From: Chitinophagaceae bacterium
GTDB taxonomy: Bacteria > Bacteroidota > Bacteroidia > Chitinophagales > Chitinophagaceae
Direction of reading: 5' to 3'
Length of the DNA stretch: 64,000 bases
Assembly (NCBI GenBank): GCA_019745155.1
Contig: JAIETM010000004.1
Span: 186,001-250,000, forward strand
Part shown: positions 1 through 8,802 of the stretch, piece by piece
Layout of the letters: every line of letters begins with the position of its first letter
Numbering within the stretch: the first letter of the stretch is position 1
The notes under the pieces: generated by a model
Seen by the model: only the letters and a program-made list of their open reading frames with translations
Told to the model about the DNA's origin: nothing
Database searches by the model: none
Program-made: the position numbers and the translations under genes

Positions 1-445
1 TTGGATAGTTGAACTGCTGTACCACAGCTTCATCCATTGCTGCAGACTGCTTTTTATCCTTGATCATAGACACTGATGCAAAGACCATCAATATAGCGAA
101 GAGCATCATCATCACCAGTGCTTTCGTTACAACGAAATCACCTACCTGAATGATCTCTGTAGGAATAGCAGGCACAATCCAAGCTCTTGTAGCATACACC
201 GCAAGAATAGAAGGGATACCAAAAATGATGGCTGTTTTCAAATTCACTTCAGCAGCGCGATATTTTGGATACACACCTACCAAACTGGTAGCACCAACAA
301 TAAATAAGGAATAGGCTGTAGCACTAACAGGATCAACACCAAACAAGTACACCAATACAGGCACTGTAAGAATGGAGCCGCCGCCACCAATTAATCCGAG
401 CGACAAACCAATTAACAAAGAAGCGATGTATCCGATAATTTCCAT
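1..445 (-). CDS. TauE/SafE-family sulfite/anion exporter (3' end outside window)
   Basis: The N-terminal 148 residues of a polytopic membrane protein are present; the rest lies beyond base 1. The glycine-rich first helix (LIGGGGSILTVPVL, about residues 13-27) followed by further hydrophobic segments is typical of the TauE/SafE family, which exports sulfite, sulfoacetate or related anions across the inner membrane. The ATG at 445 is the first in frame after a stop-rich AT stretch. The next genes upstream on the same strand are a Crp/Fnr regulator and soxB, so export of a sulfur oxidation product is the natural reading. A TGTGA-N6-TCACA operator lies 45 nt upstream of the start. Substrate is inferred, not shown. 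Confidence 0.85.
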   Translation of the reverse strand, partial: MEIIGYIASLLIGLSLGLIGGGGSILTVPVLVYLFGVDPVSATAYSLFIVGATSLVGVYPKYRAAEVNLKTAIIFGIPSILAVYATRAWIVPAIPTEIIQVGDFVVTKALVMMMLFAILMVFASVSMIKDKKQSAAMDEAVVQQFNYP

Positions 446-490
446 ATGCTTTTATTTATCGCAAAACTGCAGCTCCTATCGAGTAAGTTC

Positions 491-506
491 TGTGACAGGA
501 ATCACA
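491..506. promoter_or_regulatory. CRP/FNR-type operator upstream of the TauE/SafE gene
   Basis: Perfect inverted repeat TGTGA-caggaa-TCACA, 45 nt before the exporter start codon. It overlaps the end of no gene. The same motif occurs before the adjacent regulator gene and before soxB. Confidence 0.7.
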
Positions 507-518
507 GCGAATCAATTT

Positions 519-1151
519 TTAGTCTTTTCTAATCCACTCAAAGAAATTACGGTTGATTTGTATCCAACCATTCTTCTCCATCTTCTTCATTAATCTACTG
601 ATGACTTCTCGAGAAGTATTCAAATCCGAAGCAATCTCCTGATGCGTTAGTTTAACATGATTACCAAACTGCTTTACCTGTCTGCGCAGGTAAAATTCCA
701 GTCTTTCATCCATATTCTTAAAAGCAATTTCATTAATCGTGTTTAGCAACTCCTCATATCTTGACCGATAGGTCTTGATCACAAAGTAGTGCCAGCTCTT
801 ATACTTAGCCAACCAGCTATCCATAAACTGCAAGGGAATGGTTAAAATCACCACATCCGTTAGGGTTCTGGCCATTACCTGACTAGTTTCTTGCGCGTAA
901 GTACATACCATGGAAACGGCACAGGCCTGACCGGGTTGCAGGTGATAGATCAAAAACTCATTACCCGTTTCATCTTCTTGATAGAGTTTTACAACACCTT
1001 CCAGCACCATCATCGTAGATCGGATGGTCTGGCCGATGCGCAATAATGTGGAACCTGCAGGATACTCTTTTAGCTCCGCATGCGCCAATAACTCATCATA
1101 CAATTCAGGTTCTAAGCCGGGGAACGATATTTTCAGTTGCTCCAGTGTCAT
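519..1151 (-). CDS. Crp/Fnr family transcriptional regulator
   Basis: A 210-residue regulator with an N-terminal cyclic-nucleotide-binding-like beta-barrel (about residues 20-115), a long dimerisation helix and a C-terminal winged helix (about 160-205). The recognition helix carries R181, E182 and R186 (TSREVISR), the same R-E-x-x-x-R pattern that E. coli CRP uses to read TGTGA. Matching TGTGA-N6-TCACA sites lie upstream of this gene, of the exporter and of soxB, suggesting autoregulation and control of the sulfur locus. No Cys cluster for an Fe-S sensor is visible, so the signal is unknown. The ATG at 1151 is preferred over an in-frame TTG two codons earlier. Confidence 0.9.
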   Translation of the reverse strand: MTLEQLKISFPGLEPELYDELLAHAELKEYPAGSTLLRIGQTIRSTMMVLEGVVKLYQEDETGNEFLIYHLQPGQACAVSMVCTYAQETSQVMARTLTDVVILTIPLQFMDSWLAKYKSWHYFVIKTYRSRYEELLNTINEIAFKNMDERLEFYLRRQVKQFGNHVKLTHQEIASDLNTSREVISRLMKKMEKNGWIQINRNFFEWIRKD

Positions 1152-1225
1152 GAACAATCCATTACTTGATTAAATAACTAGCAGAACAAACCACTGCAAA
1201 TAACGTTGCACCAACCATCAGCAGT

Positions 1226-1241
1226 TGTGACAAATGTCACA
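1226..1241. promoter_or_regulatory. CRP/FNR-type operator upstream of the Crp/Fnr gene
   Basis: TGTGA-caaatg-TCACA, extended on both sides to a 20-bp dyad (1224-1243). It sits in the gap between the soxB stop and the regulator start, 74 nt before the ATG. Confidence 0.7.
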
Positions 1242-1246
1242 ACCAA

Positions 1247-3055
1247 TTACTTGAAAGTGTATCCCACACCCTGTAATTGTGTTAATAATGTATTAGGTGC
1301 GTCTGTGGCAGTACATCTACCCTCCAATTTGGGCGATACAGGAGAATGGATTTTCAAGTATTCTTCCATAATACTGTGCAAACTGGCACCTAAGCGCTTG
1401 GGTGCTTTTACCCCTTCTACGCGACAAATCGTTGTATCAGGATCACCTTCTCGCTCACAGGCAACAAAACTGTATTCCTTATCCATCACTACTGGCTGCC
1501 CCTTCACTTTTATCCAATTCACACGCTTACCAAGGACATTACCAATGGTAAAATTCACTTCCATGCCATTGAAGCGCACTACCCATCCACCGAAACGCTT
1601 TGATGGATCTTTTGCAAAAGCATTCTGCAATTCTTTCTCCATCCAATCCCACAACTGCTTACCTGTTATGATACCCGTCTTTGCTTCACTATCCACCGGC
1701 AACATATTCCATAAATAGTCAACAGTAATTTCTGCTTCTCCTTTTACCGGATCTGGCACCAAGGGCGGACAAAAACGGAATCCATTACTCAAAGCAATAT
1801 CTGGCTGAAACTTCCACATGATGGCATCTGTAATCAGGTTATCCATGGGTGTTTCAATCACATAATAGCGCACCAGCGGTGTTTTGGTTTTGCCAATCAC
1901 CCTGTTCAGTTCTTTTGCATAAGGCGCGCGTGCAGCAGCTACCAGTTTGGTCATTTCTGGATCTGGCTTGTCCACTGCTGGATCCACCTCCAACAGTTGA
2001 TAGGACTGCTCTTTAATCACTCCTTTTTCTACCACGATATCCAACTTAGCAACAAAAGACCCGAATGCACCCGGCTCAGTTACTTTCGCAAACTGCCCTT
2101 CAATGGGTGTGCGCACACGTTCATGTGTATCTGCACCAAGAATATAATCTACGCCTTTGATCTGCGGCATATTAGACAAACCAACCTGTTGTGCTAAGCC
2201 CATGTGGGTGAGCAGAAATACCATCTGACACTGCTCGTATTCTCGGAGAATTTTTACATACTTCTCTATATTCAATTCAGGGAAGGTGAATTGAATGCCA
2301 TCACTATACGCAGGCGATTGACGCTTGGGTGTAAGTGGATCATTATACCCAATAAACCCAATTTTTACCCCACCAATATATTGCACATAATAAGGTGGAA
2401 AGATCAACTCGCCCTTGCGATTATCATTGGTGTCATGAAACATGTTGGCACACACTTTCACACCATTGTAGGCAAACATATCTTGCATCATCATCTCCTT
2501 GCCATAAACCACTTCCCAGTTACCAGGCAGCATAATATCATACCCAATTTGATTCATCAAGGGCACAATCGCTTTACCCTTACTCAGGGCAGCTACACCA
2601 CTTCCTTGAAAACAATCACCTCCATCAATCAAGAGTGTATTGGCAGGATTTTCTTTGCGCAATTGATCCAACATAGTTTTCAGCGTTGCGAATCCGCCAC
2701 GCTTTCTATAGACAGGCTTATCCTGCTCCCAGAAAAACTCATCATGCACCATCAATTGCGCATGGATGTCTGCTGTGTGCAATAAAGTAATGCGCTGAGC
2801 TTTACCCTGTTCAATCACTTTGCTTTTCGACATGTCATTGAAAATGCCCGCCTGATCCTGATCAGACAAACTACTGGCAGCTAATGGCGTAGCCAGTAAA
2901 CCACCGCCAACGCCTAAGCCTAATTTTCCTGCATTGCGCAAAAAATCGCGTCTACTGGCATTGACTTGTGATTGATGCGCTTTGATTTCTGATGTAGAAA
3001 GGGCTTTCTCCACGCAGGCATTGCAGGAGCAATGATTCTCTTGATGTATTGACAT
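1247..3055 (-). CDS. soxB: SoxB-like thiosulfohydrolase (5'-nucleotidase superfamily)
   Basis: About 602 residues. A twin-arginine signal (SRRDFLRNAG, about residues 35-44) precedes a dinuclear-metal phosphoesterase fold with TADIHAQ, DGGDCFQG, PGNWEVVYG, LTHMG and GADTHER motifs; the GNWE block (instead of GNHE) and the CEREGDPDTTICR block near the C-terminus are typical of SoxB. SoxB hydrolyses the sulfate group from SoxY-bound sulfur intermediates in the periplasm during thiosulfate oxidation. SoxYZ, SoxXA and SoxCD are not in this window. The ATG at 3055 is chosen over a TTG 21 nt upstream. The N-terminal CSCNAC cluster before the signal is unusual. Neighbours (exporter, Crp/Fnr) support a sulfur role. 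Confidence 0.85.
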   Translation of the reverse strand: MSIHQENHCSCNACVEKALSTSEIKAHQSQVNASRRDFLRNAGKLGLGVGGGLLATPLAASSLSDQDQAGIFNDMSKSKVIEQGKAQRITLLHTADIHAQLMVHDEFFWEQDKPVYRKRGGFATLKTMLDQLRKENPANTLLIDGGDCFQGSGVAALSKGKAIVPLMNQIGYDIMLPGNWEVVYGKEMMMQDMFAYNGVKVCANMFHDTNDNRKGELIFPPYYVQYIGGVKIGFIGYNDPLTPKRQSPAYSDGIQFTFPELNIEKYVKILREYEQCQMVFLLTHMGLAQQVGLSNMPQIKGVDYILGADTHERVRTPIEGQFAKVTEPGAFGSFVAKLDIVVEKGVIKEQSYQLLEVDPAVDKPDPEMTKLVAAARAPYAKELNRVIGKTKTPLVRYYVIETPMDNLITDAIMWKFQPDIALSNGFRFCPPLVPDPVKGEAEITVDYLWNMLPVDSEAKTGIITGKQLWDWMEKELQNAFAKDPSKRFGGWVVRFNGMEVNFTIGNVLGKRVNWIKVKGQPVVMDKEYSFVACEREGDPDTTICRVEGVKAPKRLGASLHSIMEEYLKIHSPVSPKLEGRCTATDAPNTLLTQLQGVGYTFK

Positions 3056-3106
3056 GGCAATCGTTCTTGTTATCAAATGAAAGTGCAGTCTTTATTTAAC
3101 TGCATG

Positions 3107-3122
3107 CGTGACCACAGTCACA
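3107..3122. promoter_or_regulatory. CRP/FNR-type operator upstream of soxB
   Basis: CGTGA-ccacag-TCACA, matching 9 of 10 arm positions of the sites before the exporter and the regulator. It starts 51 nt before the soxB ATG. Confidence 0.6.
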
Positions 3123-3143
3123 TAGCTTACTCAATGTAATAAA

Positions 3144-3170
3144 AACCCCGGAAAAGAATTCCCGGGGGTT
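3144..3170 (-). terminator. Hairpin with T-run on the minus strand, upstream of soxB
   Basis: GC-rich stem (AACCCC / GGGGTT with one bulged C) followed on the minus strand by a run of T. No minus-strand gene lies upstream of it, so it may be an attenuator in a soxB leader or the end of a short unannotated RNA. A TAGTTTTG box (-7 type, minus strand, 3240-3247) lies about 70 nt before it. Nothing else recognisable is in 3056-3357 apart from the operator. Confidence 0.5.
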
Positions 3171-3357
3171 GCTACATCCTGAAACCAAAAACAAAGTTTG
3201 CTATAACACAGTATAGAATAATGATTAACGATTGTAGTACAAAACTAGCTGCGCTAATAAGCGTTGGACATCACGATAATCACCAAACTATTGTAGAAAG
3301 ATCACTACAAGTCTCACTTGCGGGATTTGGTTTGTATATTTAGGCAAACCCTTTGCC

Positions 3358-4788
3358 ATGAGAACAACAGGATTATTCTTGCTATTGAGTATTTGCACAG
3401 TGGCTTTCAGCCAGCAAAATGCATCTCTAAACAAACAAGCCGTACTTCGTTCTATACAGAAACATGAACAGGCCCTCATTGGCTTGAGTGATCAGGTATG
3501 GGGCTTTGCTGAAATTGCGATGCGCGAACACCAATCGGCGAAAGTATTGGCAGACTATGCAGAAAAGCAGGGTTTTAGGGTAACTAAAAATATTGCAGAG
3601 ATTCCTACGGCTTTTATTGCTGAATACGGTTCTGGTAAACCCATTATTGGTATTCTCGGCGAGTTTGACGCACTACCCGGTTTATCACAAAAAGCCAGCA
3701 GCCAAAAAGAAGCCCTACAGGCAGGTGCTGCCGGACATGGATGCGGACATAATATGTTTGGTGCAGGCAGTCTTGGCGCAGCCATCGCTATTAAAGAATT
3801 GATGGCTGCAGGTAAGCTGAAGGGCACCATTCGCTTTTACGGCACCCCTGCTGAAGAAGACCTGGCCGGTAAAGTATATATGGCACGTGCCGGTGTTTTC
3901 AATGATTTGGATATGAGTCTCGATTGGCATCCGCATTATGAAAACCTCGCCAATATGCAGAGTTCTCAAGCAGTGGTTAGTTATACGGTAAAGTTTAAAG
4001 GGAAATCTGCCCATGCTGCTGCTGACCCATGGAATGGGAAAAGTGCTTTGGATGCTGCCGAGCTATTCAATATTGGCATGAACTTCATGCGCGAACATGT
4101 GAAACCCAGCGTTCGTATTCATTATGTGTACAAGCAAGCGGGTAATGTACCGAATGTCATTCCTGATGAAGCGAGTGTATGGATCTGGATTCGCGACTCT
4201 AAAAGAAGTGGCGTAGCAGCTGTAGAGGCAAGGATGAAGGAAGTTGCCAAAGGCGCTGCGATGATGACGGGCACTGAAGTGGACTTTCAGATGGAAAATG
4301 GTTTGTATGAATTGCTGGTGAATGAAACCGGTGCCAAGACCTTATATCAAAATATGCAATTGGTTGGACCTATTCAATATACAGCTGAGGAGATTCGCTT
4401 TGCGAATGAGATCATGCGCGCTTATGGCGATTCTGCCAGAGGTATTGATGGCAGCGTGAAACCCATGGAGCAAACAAGGCCTGACCCAGATGGCGGATCA
4501 ACAGATGTTGGTGATATTAGTTATATCGTTCCTGAAATCACTTTAAATGCAGTAACTGCACCTTACAAAGCGCCTTGGCACTCTTGGGTAGTCGTAGCCT
4601 GTGGTGGTATGAGTATTGGCCACAAGGGTATGTTGTTTGCAGCCAAATCTTTAGGTACCACTATGGTTGATTTGTTCGAGAACGAGCAACTTAGAAAAGA
4701 TATCCGTGCTGAATTTCTGAAAAGAAAAGGCAATGAGGTATGGAAAGCCATGCTACCTGATGGACCACCACCTGTGCCTAAGCAATAA
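3358..4788 (+). CDS. M20-family amidohydrolase (AbgB-like), secreted
   Basis: 476 residues with an N-terminal signal peptide ending near FSQQ (about residue 19). The GHGCGHNMFGAG block (about 122-133) and GTPAEED (about 163-169) supply metal ligands of M20 peptidases/aminoacylases, and the layout matches p-aminobenzoyl-glutamate hydrolase subunit B and related amidohydrolases. It probably hydrolyses an N-acyl or peptide amide bond in the periplasm; substrate unknown. It is a single-gene unit: divergent from soxB and convergent with the next gene, whose stop lies only 7 nt away. The hydrophobic signal peptide begins directly at the ATG at 3358. Confidence 0.85.
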   Translation: MRTTGLFLLLSICTVAFSQQNASLNKQAVLRSIQKHEQALIGLSDQVWGFAEIAMREHQSAKVLADYAEKQGFRVTKNIAEIPTAFIAEYGSGKPIIGILGEFDALPGLSQKASSQKEALQAGAAGHGCGHNMFGAGSLGAAIAIKELMAAGKLKGTIRFYGTPAEEDLAGKVYMARAGVFNDLDMSLDWHPHYENLANMQSSQAVVSYTVKFKGKSAHAAADPWNGKSALDAAELFNIGMNFMREHVKPSVRIHYVYKQAGNVPNVIPDEASVWIWIRDSKRSGVAAVEARMKEVAKGAAMMTGTEVDFQMENGLYELLVNETGAKTLYQNMQLVGPIQYTAEEIRFANEIMRAYGDSARGIDGSVKPMEQTRPDPDGGSTDVGDISYIVPEITLNAVTAPYKAPWHSWVVVACGGMSIGHKGMLFAAKSLGTTMVDLFENEQLRKDIRAEFLKRKGNEVWKAMLPDGPPPVPKQ

Positions 4789-4795
4789 GCAATTA

Positions 4796-5776
4796 TTATT
4801 TCTGAATACTATAGTTATAGAGCAGTTTGCCTTCGTGATTCACAACTTGCACTAATATGGATTTCTCAGCAACAGAAAAACTCATAAATCCATGTTCTGC
4901 AGCTACGAATTTGGTGAACAAATTATTGGTAACTGGACGCACTTCGCTACCTGCTCCTGAAATAAAATGATGCAGGTTGCCCGGTAAAACATCATGCTCT
5001 AAATGATGCTCATGGCCTGCGATATAAGCATCTACTTTAGCTTTTGTTAGTATGGATTGCAGGGATGATGCCACATCATCTGTCAAACCCTTTCGTTTAC
5101 CAGCAGAATAAAAAGGATGATGTCCAAAAACAAGTTTCCACTTTGCTTTGGAGTTAACCAGCACAGAATCGAGCCATTTCTTTTGAGTTATGGTATCTGC
5201 TGCCTGTGCCTGTACATTCTCACGAAACAAATCTTCCTCATCTGTATAATACTTCTTCTCAAACGGGTTTGTATCTAAGAAAACCAAAAGTGTTTCGTTC
5301 TCCTCACCTACCTCTAGCTTTTGTGTGAAATAGTGTGCGGGCATTTTCCAGCGTCGACTGATTTTACTATAATCAATCTGCGCCTGTGGATTGGTCTTGT
5401 AATCATGGTTCCCTAACACAACAAACCAATCTTCCTGTAAGGAATGCGCTGTATACACTTTTTCAAAAGAAGATTGCCATAAAGGATCAACGGTACTTAC
5501 AACACCTTTCGGATAAAAATTATCGCCAACTGAAACAATGCATGCCGCTTCTAATTGTGCAGCTGCAGCACCCATTTGTTTCGCTGTTTCCAGTTGCATG
5601 TATTCACCGTTTCTCCCCCAATCGCCCACAACTAGAAAACTTACTGCTTTTTTTGGTGCCTGAAGTCCTTTAACTGAATCGCCTCTATACCCATTATCAA
5701 ATTTGCCCACTTCTTGGCAAGACAGATGAATAACCGGTAAAAAGCAAGCAAGTACTAATACATGTAATTTATTCAT
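4796..5776 (-). CDS. Purple acid phosphatase-like metallophosphoesterase, lipoprotein
   Basis: 326 residues. A lipoprotein signal ends in LSC (Cys about residue 20). The metallophosphoesterase blocks appear in order: VVGDWGRNG, VGDNFYPKG, LGNHDY, GHHPFYSAG and AGHEHHLEH, as in tartrate-resistant (type 5) acid phosphatases. Likely role: surface or periplasmic release of phosphate from organic esters. It follows a TonB-dependent receptor gene by 58 nt, with a hairpin in the gap, which suggests a phosphate-ester scavenging pair. The ATG at 5776 starts the signal peptide; an upstream non-ATG extension is not credible. Confidence 0.85.
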   Translation of the reverse strand: MNKLHVLVLACFLPVIHLSCQEVGKFDNGYRGDSVKGLQAPKKAVSFLVVGDWGRNGEYMQLETAKQMGAAAAQLEAACIVSVGDNFYPKGVVSTVDPLWQSSFEKVYTAHSLQEDWFVVLGNHDYKTNPQAQIDYSKISRRWKMPAHYFTQKLEVGEENETLLVFLDTNPFEKKYYTDEEDLFRENVQAQAADTITQKKWLDSVLVNSKAKWKLVFGHHPFYSAGKRKGLTDDVASSLQSILTKAKVDAYIAGHEHHLEHDVLPGNLHHFISGAGSEVRPVTNNLFTKFVAAEHGFMSFSVAEKSILVQVVNHEGKLLYNYSIQK

Positions 5777-5791
5777 AACAAAAAAAAGAAA

Positions 5792-5817
5792 GAGGGCAGC
5801 CAATAATAGCTACCCTC
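5792..5817 (-). terminator. Hairpin between the TonB receptor and phosphatase genes
   Basis: Nine-base-pair stem (GAGGGTAGC / GCTGCCCTC, one G-T pair) followed on the minus strand by a T-rich run. It may partially terminate transcription after the receptor and so lower phosphatase expression. Confidence 0.6.
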
Positions 5818-5834
5818 AATTTAACGCTATAACA

Positions 5835-8705
5835 TTAGAATACATCAAATTTGATACCTGTATTCCATCTTGAACGGTAGTATTCCACCTGCATTGTTCT
5901 GCTGGAAACACCTTGATAATATCTTAATGGTTGATTGGTCAAATTATTTGCTTCAAGGAACCATCTTACTCTTGGAGAAAGTGCATATGACATGTTAAAG
6001 TCAACAAACAATTGCTTATCGTAATAGCTATCTTCAAATGAATCTGCACCAACTAAATCAAGATAAGCAGCAGAATAATTCAGTGAAACACGTGCAATAA
6101 AACGCTTGTCTTCATAACTCAAAGATCCATTGAACATATGCGGCGCTGTACCAGGCAGAGAAATTCCTGTACGCTTCACACCAGATGCACTATAAACGCC
6201 ATCAGCAGTACTCTTAGTGAAGGTATAGTTCAGATAAATACCCAATCCCTTCCACTTACCAGGCAAAAAGTCTAACTGACGCTGAAATGCAACCTCGAAG
6301 CCGTATAACCTTACTTGATCACCATTGCGCTGTTGTTGATAACGCCATCTGTCTGCGGTTCGCATAGGATTGGTGCCACCAACGATTGGCAGAATCTCTC
6401 TGGCATAAGCTACGCTATCGTAACTATTGGTTGAATATGTATAGAAGAAATCATTGAGTGTTTTATAAAATACCCCCGCAGAGATTATACCCACAGAAGT
6501 AAAGTACTTTTCAGCCATCAAATCTAGGTTAAGGCTTCTAGTAGCTTTTAGATCTGAATTACCTAAGCTAATTAACTGATCATTACTATTGACATTTACA
6601 AAAGGCACCAGGTCAAAATAAGCTGGCCTTGCAATAGCAGATGTTACTGCCGCTCTGAAAAGAAGGTCTTTTTTAGCTTGGTATCTAAATGTAAGACCTG
6701 GAAGAATATTCTGGTAACTATTTCTTGCTTCGTTAGTCTTCACCAATGTATTGGAATTCCTTAAAACGTTACCACGATAATAGGTTTCTGTTCTTTCAAA
6801 GCGAACACCCAATATCATACTCAACTTATCAGATAATTCCTGATCTACACGCAAGTAAGCGTTGGTAAGTTTTTCCTCGGCATTATATACTAACCCAAGA
6901 AAATCGGCTGGGCTGGATACCCCTGTGAAGTCGTTACTGTTGTGAACATTGATACTTCCCAGAAAATCAGGTCGCACAAAACTATCCACATTGAATTTAG
7001 CGCCAGGCACCCAGCCATTTGTTGGATTCTGATTTATTGCTGGTGCAATAGCCAAATTCTGCAATGCACCGTTTGTTCTGCTATACGCACCGGTAGCCAA
7101 TGGTGTGTAAATAAAGAAGGAAGCATCCCTAGACTTTTCTTTTCTACTGTAACGTGCACCCACTTTCACTATTGTTGCACGATCTTTAAAGATATCTATT
7201 GGGAATTTCACACTAACCTTATTATTCCAATCAGTTTCATTCGTTTTCCCAAACTGCTCAGACAATCTTCTAAATGAAAAACCGCTCATATTTCTTCTGG
7301 TCACCTGCGTCACATTCGGAATTTCACCTTGATCTTGATTCAATATCAAATTGGTTGCATTAAAATCAATATAGCGTTCATTAGGTCTTGTCTCACTCGC
7401 TTTTGAATAAGCAGAACTCCATTCAATTTTAGCCTTATTACCTAGGAGGTGATCACCGCGCAGTGCCACATTCTGTACGATTTGTTCTTCCAAACGCGTA
7501 TTGTTAATTCTACCGAAGCTGGCACCACCCTTGGTTTCTCTTCTGATTTCACCACGATAATTAGCAATTGTTTGAGATGCAGTGGTTACCGGAACACCAG
7601 CAGCGTCTAATGGGGTGATATTTCTTGTTCTTGCGCGGAATCTATTTTCCCAATCATCGCGCCAGTTGTACATGGCAGATAAAGTGATTGTATTCTTTTT
7701 ATTGATCCGATAATCTGTTGTCAAGTTATAGCTTCGTCTTACTCTTCTCACATCATACTTACGAATATCGTGCTGCGACATAAATACTGCACCATTGGCT
7801 GCTCTAGCCCAAACTGCCTCAACGTTATCACTACCGTAAACATTATCATTTACATTCATGCTCAGGATAATGCCAAGTTTTTTATTGAATACTCTTCCAC
7901 CACCAATGAGTGAAACGTTGGCCAGTGCACCATCTCTGATAGGATTATAACCAAGACTTGTTGTGCCGCTGAAACGAAATTTATCTGGTGCTGTTCTTGT
8001 AACCAAATTAACACTACCACCAATAGCATCAGCTTCCATATCAGGTGTCAGTGTTTTATTCACTTCTACCAGCTGCACCATATCTGAAGGGATCAGATCC
8101 ATCTGAACTTTTCTGTTATCGCCCTCTGCTGAAGGAATTCTATCACCATTTAATGTAACAGCATTTAACTGAGGTGCCAATCCTCTAATGATAATATCTC
8201 TAGCTTCGCCCTGATCATTTTGCATAGTGATACCTGGTACACGCTTTAACGCATCACCAATATTGGCATCTGGGAATCTACCTACCTGATCTGCAGATAT
8301 AATATTGGTGATATTACCCAAATTCTTTTGCTGATTCAAGGCTTTAGCCTGTCCTTTTAATCTATCACCCAGAACCACAACACCTTGCAGCATACTTACA
8401 CCAGACACCATTCTAACACCATACTCATTCAGGCCAGCTTTAGCATCAATATCAATCAGTTGATCTTGATAGCCAATATAGGTGACCTTTAAAGTCTGCT
8501 TACCTAAACTAGCCCCATAGATAATGGCAATACCACTTGCATCTGTAATAGATTTCTGCTTTTGGTTATTAAAAAGCACAATCGCCCCTGGAAGATTGAG
8601 GTTGTTTTCGTCAATCACTTTTACTTTAATCAGCGCATTCTGCGCGTGGGCTGTCAAAAAAATACAAGTCAGGAATAAGGATACTAAAAAGGTTTTCCTC
8701 TTCAT
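5835..8705 (-). CDS. TonB-dependent outer-membrane receptor (carboxypeptidase-regulatory N-domain)
   Basis: 956 residues: signal peptide (cleavage after AHA, about 20), a carboxypeptidase-D-like regulatory domain (about 25-100), a plug (about 115-235, with PDANIGDALKRVPGI and IRGLAPQLNAVTLNG) and a beta-barrel ending in aromatic NTGIKFDVF. The plug resembles the Caulobacter/Xanthomonas type of TonB receptor. It imports a ligand using TonB energy; the neighbouring secreted acid phosphatase suggests an organophosphate or a product of its hydrolysis, but that is inference. The start at 8705 opens directly into the signal peptide. A TACTTTTG -7-like box is at 8729-8736. Confidence 0.9.
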   Translation of the reverse strand: MKRKTFLVSLFLTCIFLTAHAQNALIKVKVIDENNLNLPGAIVLFNNQKQKSITDASGIAIIYGASLGKQTLKVTYIGYQDQLIDIDAKAGLNEYGVRMVSGVSMLQGVVVLGDRLKGQAKALNQQKNLGNITNIISADQVGRFPDANIGDALKRVPGITMQNDQGEARDIIIRGLAPQLNAVTLNGDRIPSAEGDNRKVQMDLIPSDMVQLVEVNKTLTPDMEADAIGGSVNLVTRTAPDKFRFSGTTSLGYNPIRDGALANVSLIGGGRVFNKKLGIILSMNVNDNVYGSDNVEAVWARAANGAVFMSQHDIRKYDVRRVRRSYNLTTDYRINKKNTITLSAMYNWRDDWENRFRARTRNITPLDAAGVPVTTASQTIANYRGEIRRETKGGASFGRINNTRLEEQIVQNVALRGDHLLGNKAKIEWSSAYSKASETRPNERYIDFNATNLILNQDQGEIPNVTQVTRRNMSGFSFRRLSEQFGKTNETDWNNKVSVKFPIDIFKDRATIVKVGARYSRKEKSRDASFFIYTPLATGAYSRTNGALQNLAIAPAINQNPTNGWVPGAKFNVDSFVRPDFLGSINVHNSNDFTGVSSPADFLGLVYNAEEKLTNAYLRVDQELSDKLSMILGVRFERTETYYRGNVLRNSNTLVKTNEARNSYQNILPGLTFRYQAKKDLLFRAAVTSAIARPAYFDLVPFVNVNSNDQLISLGNSDLKATRSLNLDLMAEKYFTSVGIISAGVFYKTLNDFFYTYSTNSYDSVAYAREILPIVGGTNPMRTADRWRYQQQRNGDQVRLYGFEVAFQRQLDFLPGKWKGLGIYLNYTFTKSTADGVYSASGVKRTGISLPGTAPHMFNGSLSYEDKRFIARVSLNYSAAYLDLVGADSFEDSYYDKQLFVDFNMSYALSPRVRWFLEANNLTNQPLRYYQGVSSRTMQVEYYRSRWNTGIKFDVF

Positions 8706-8802
8706 AAACAGTTGGTTTTACTAGGCCGCAAAAGTAGGCTCAGCACTAGCCTCAATTCTTGGAAACAGGTTATGTAATTGTGACGACTATGTTATGAAAA
8801 GA

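Noticed and set aside
1206-1718. Plus-strand open frame opposite soxB
   Set aside because: Entirely antisense to soxB, no recognisable motif; soxB has full family motifs.
2204-2785. Plus-strand 193-codon frame opposite soxB
   Set aside because: Shadow of the real gene; no start signal or family resemblance.
5835-8705. TonB receptor as part of a SusCD pair
   Set aside because: No SusD gene is adjacent and the plug lacks the SusC signature; it pairs with a phosphatase instead.
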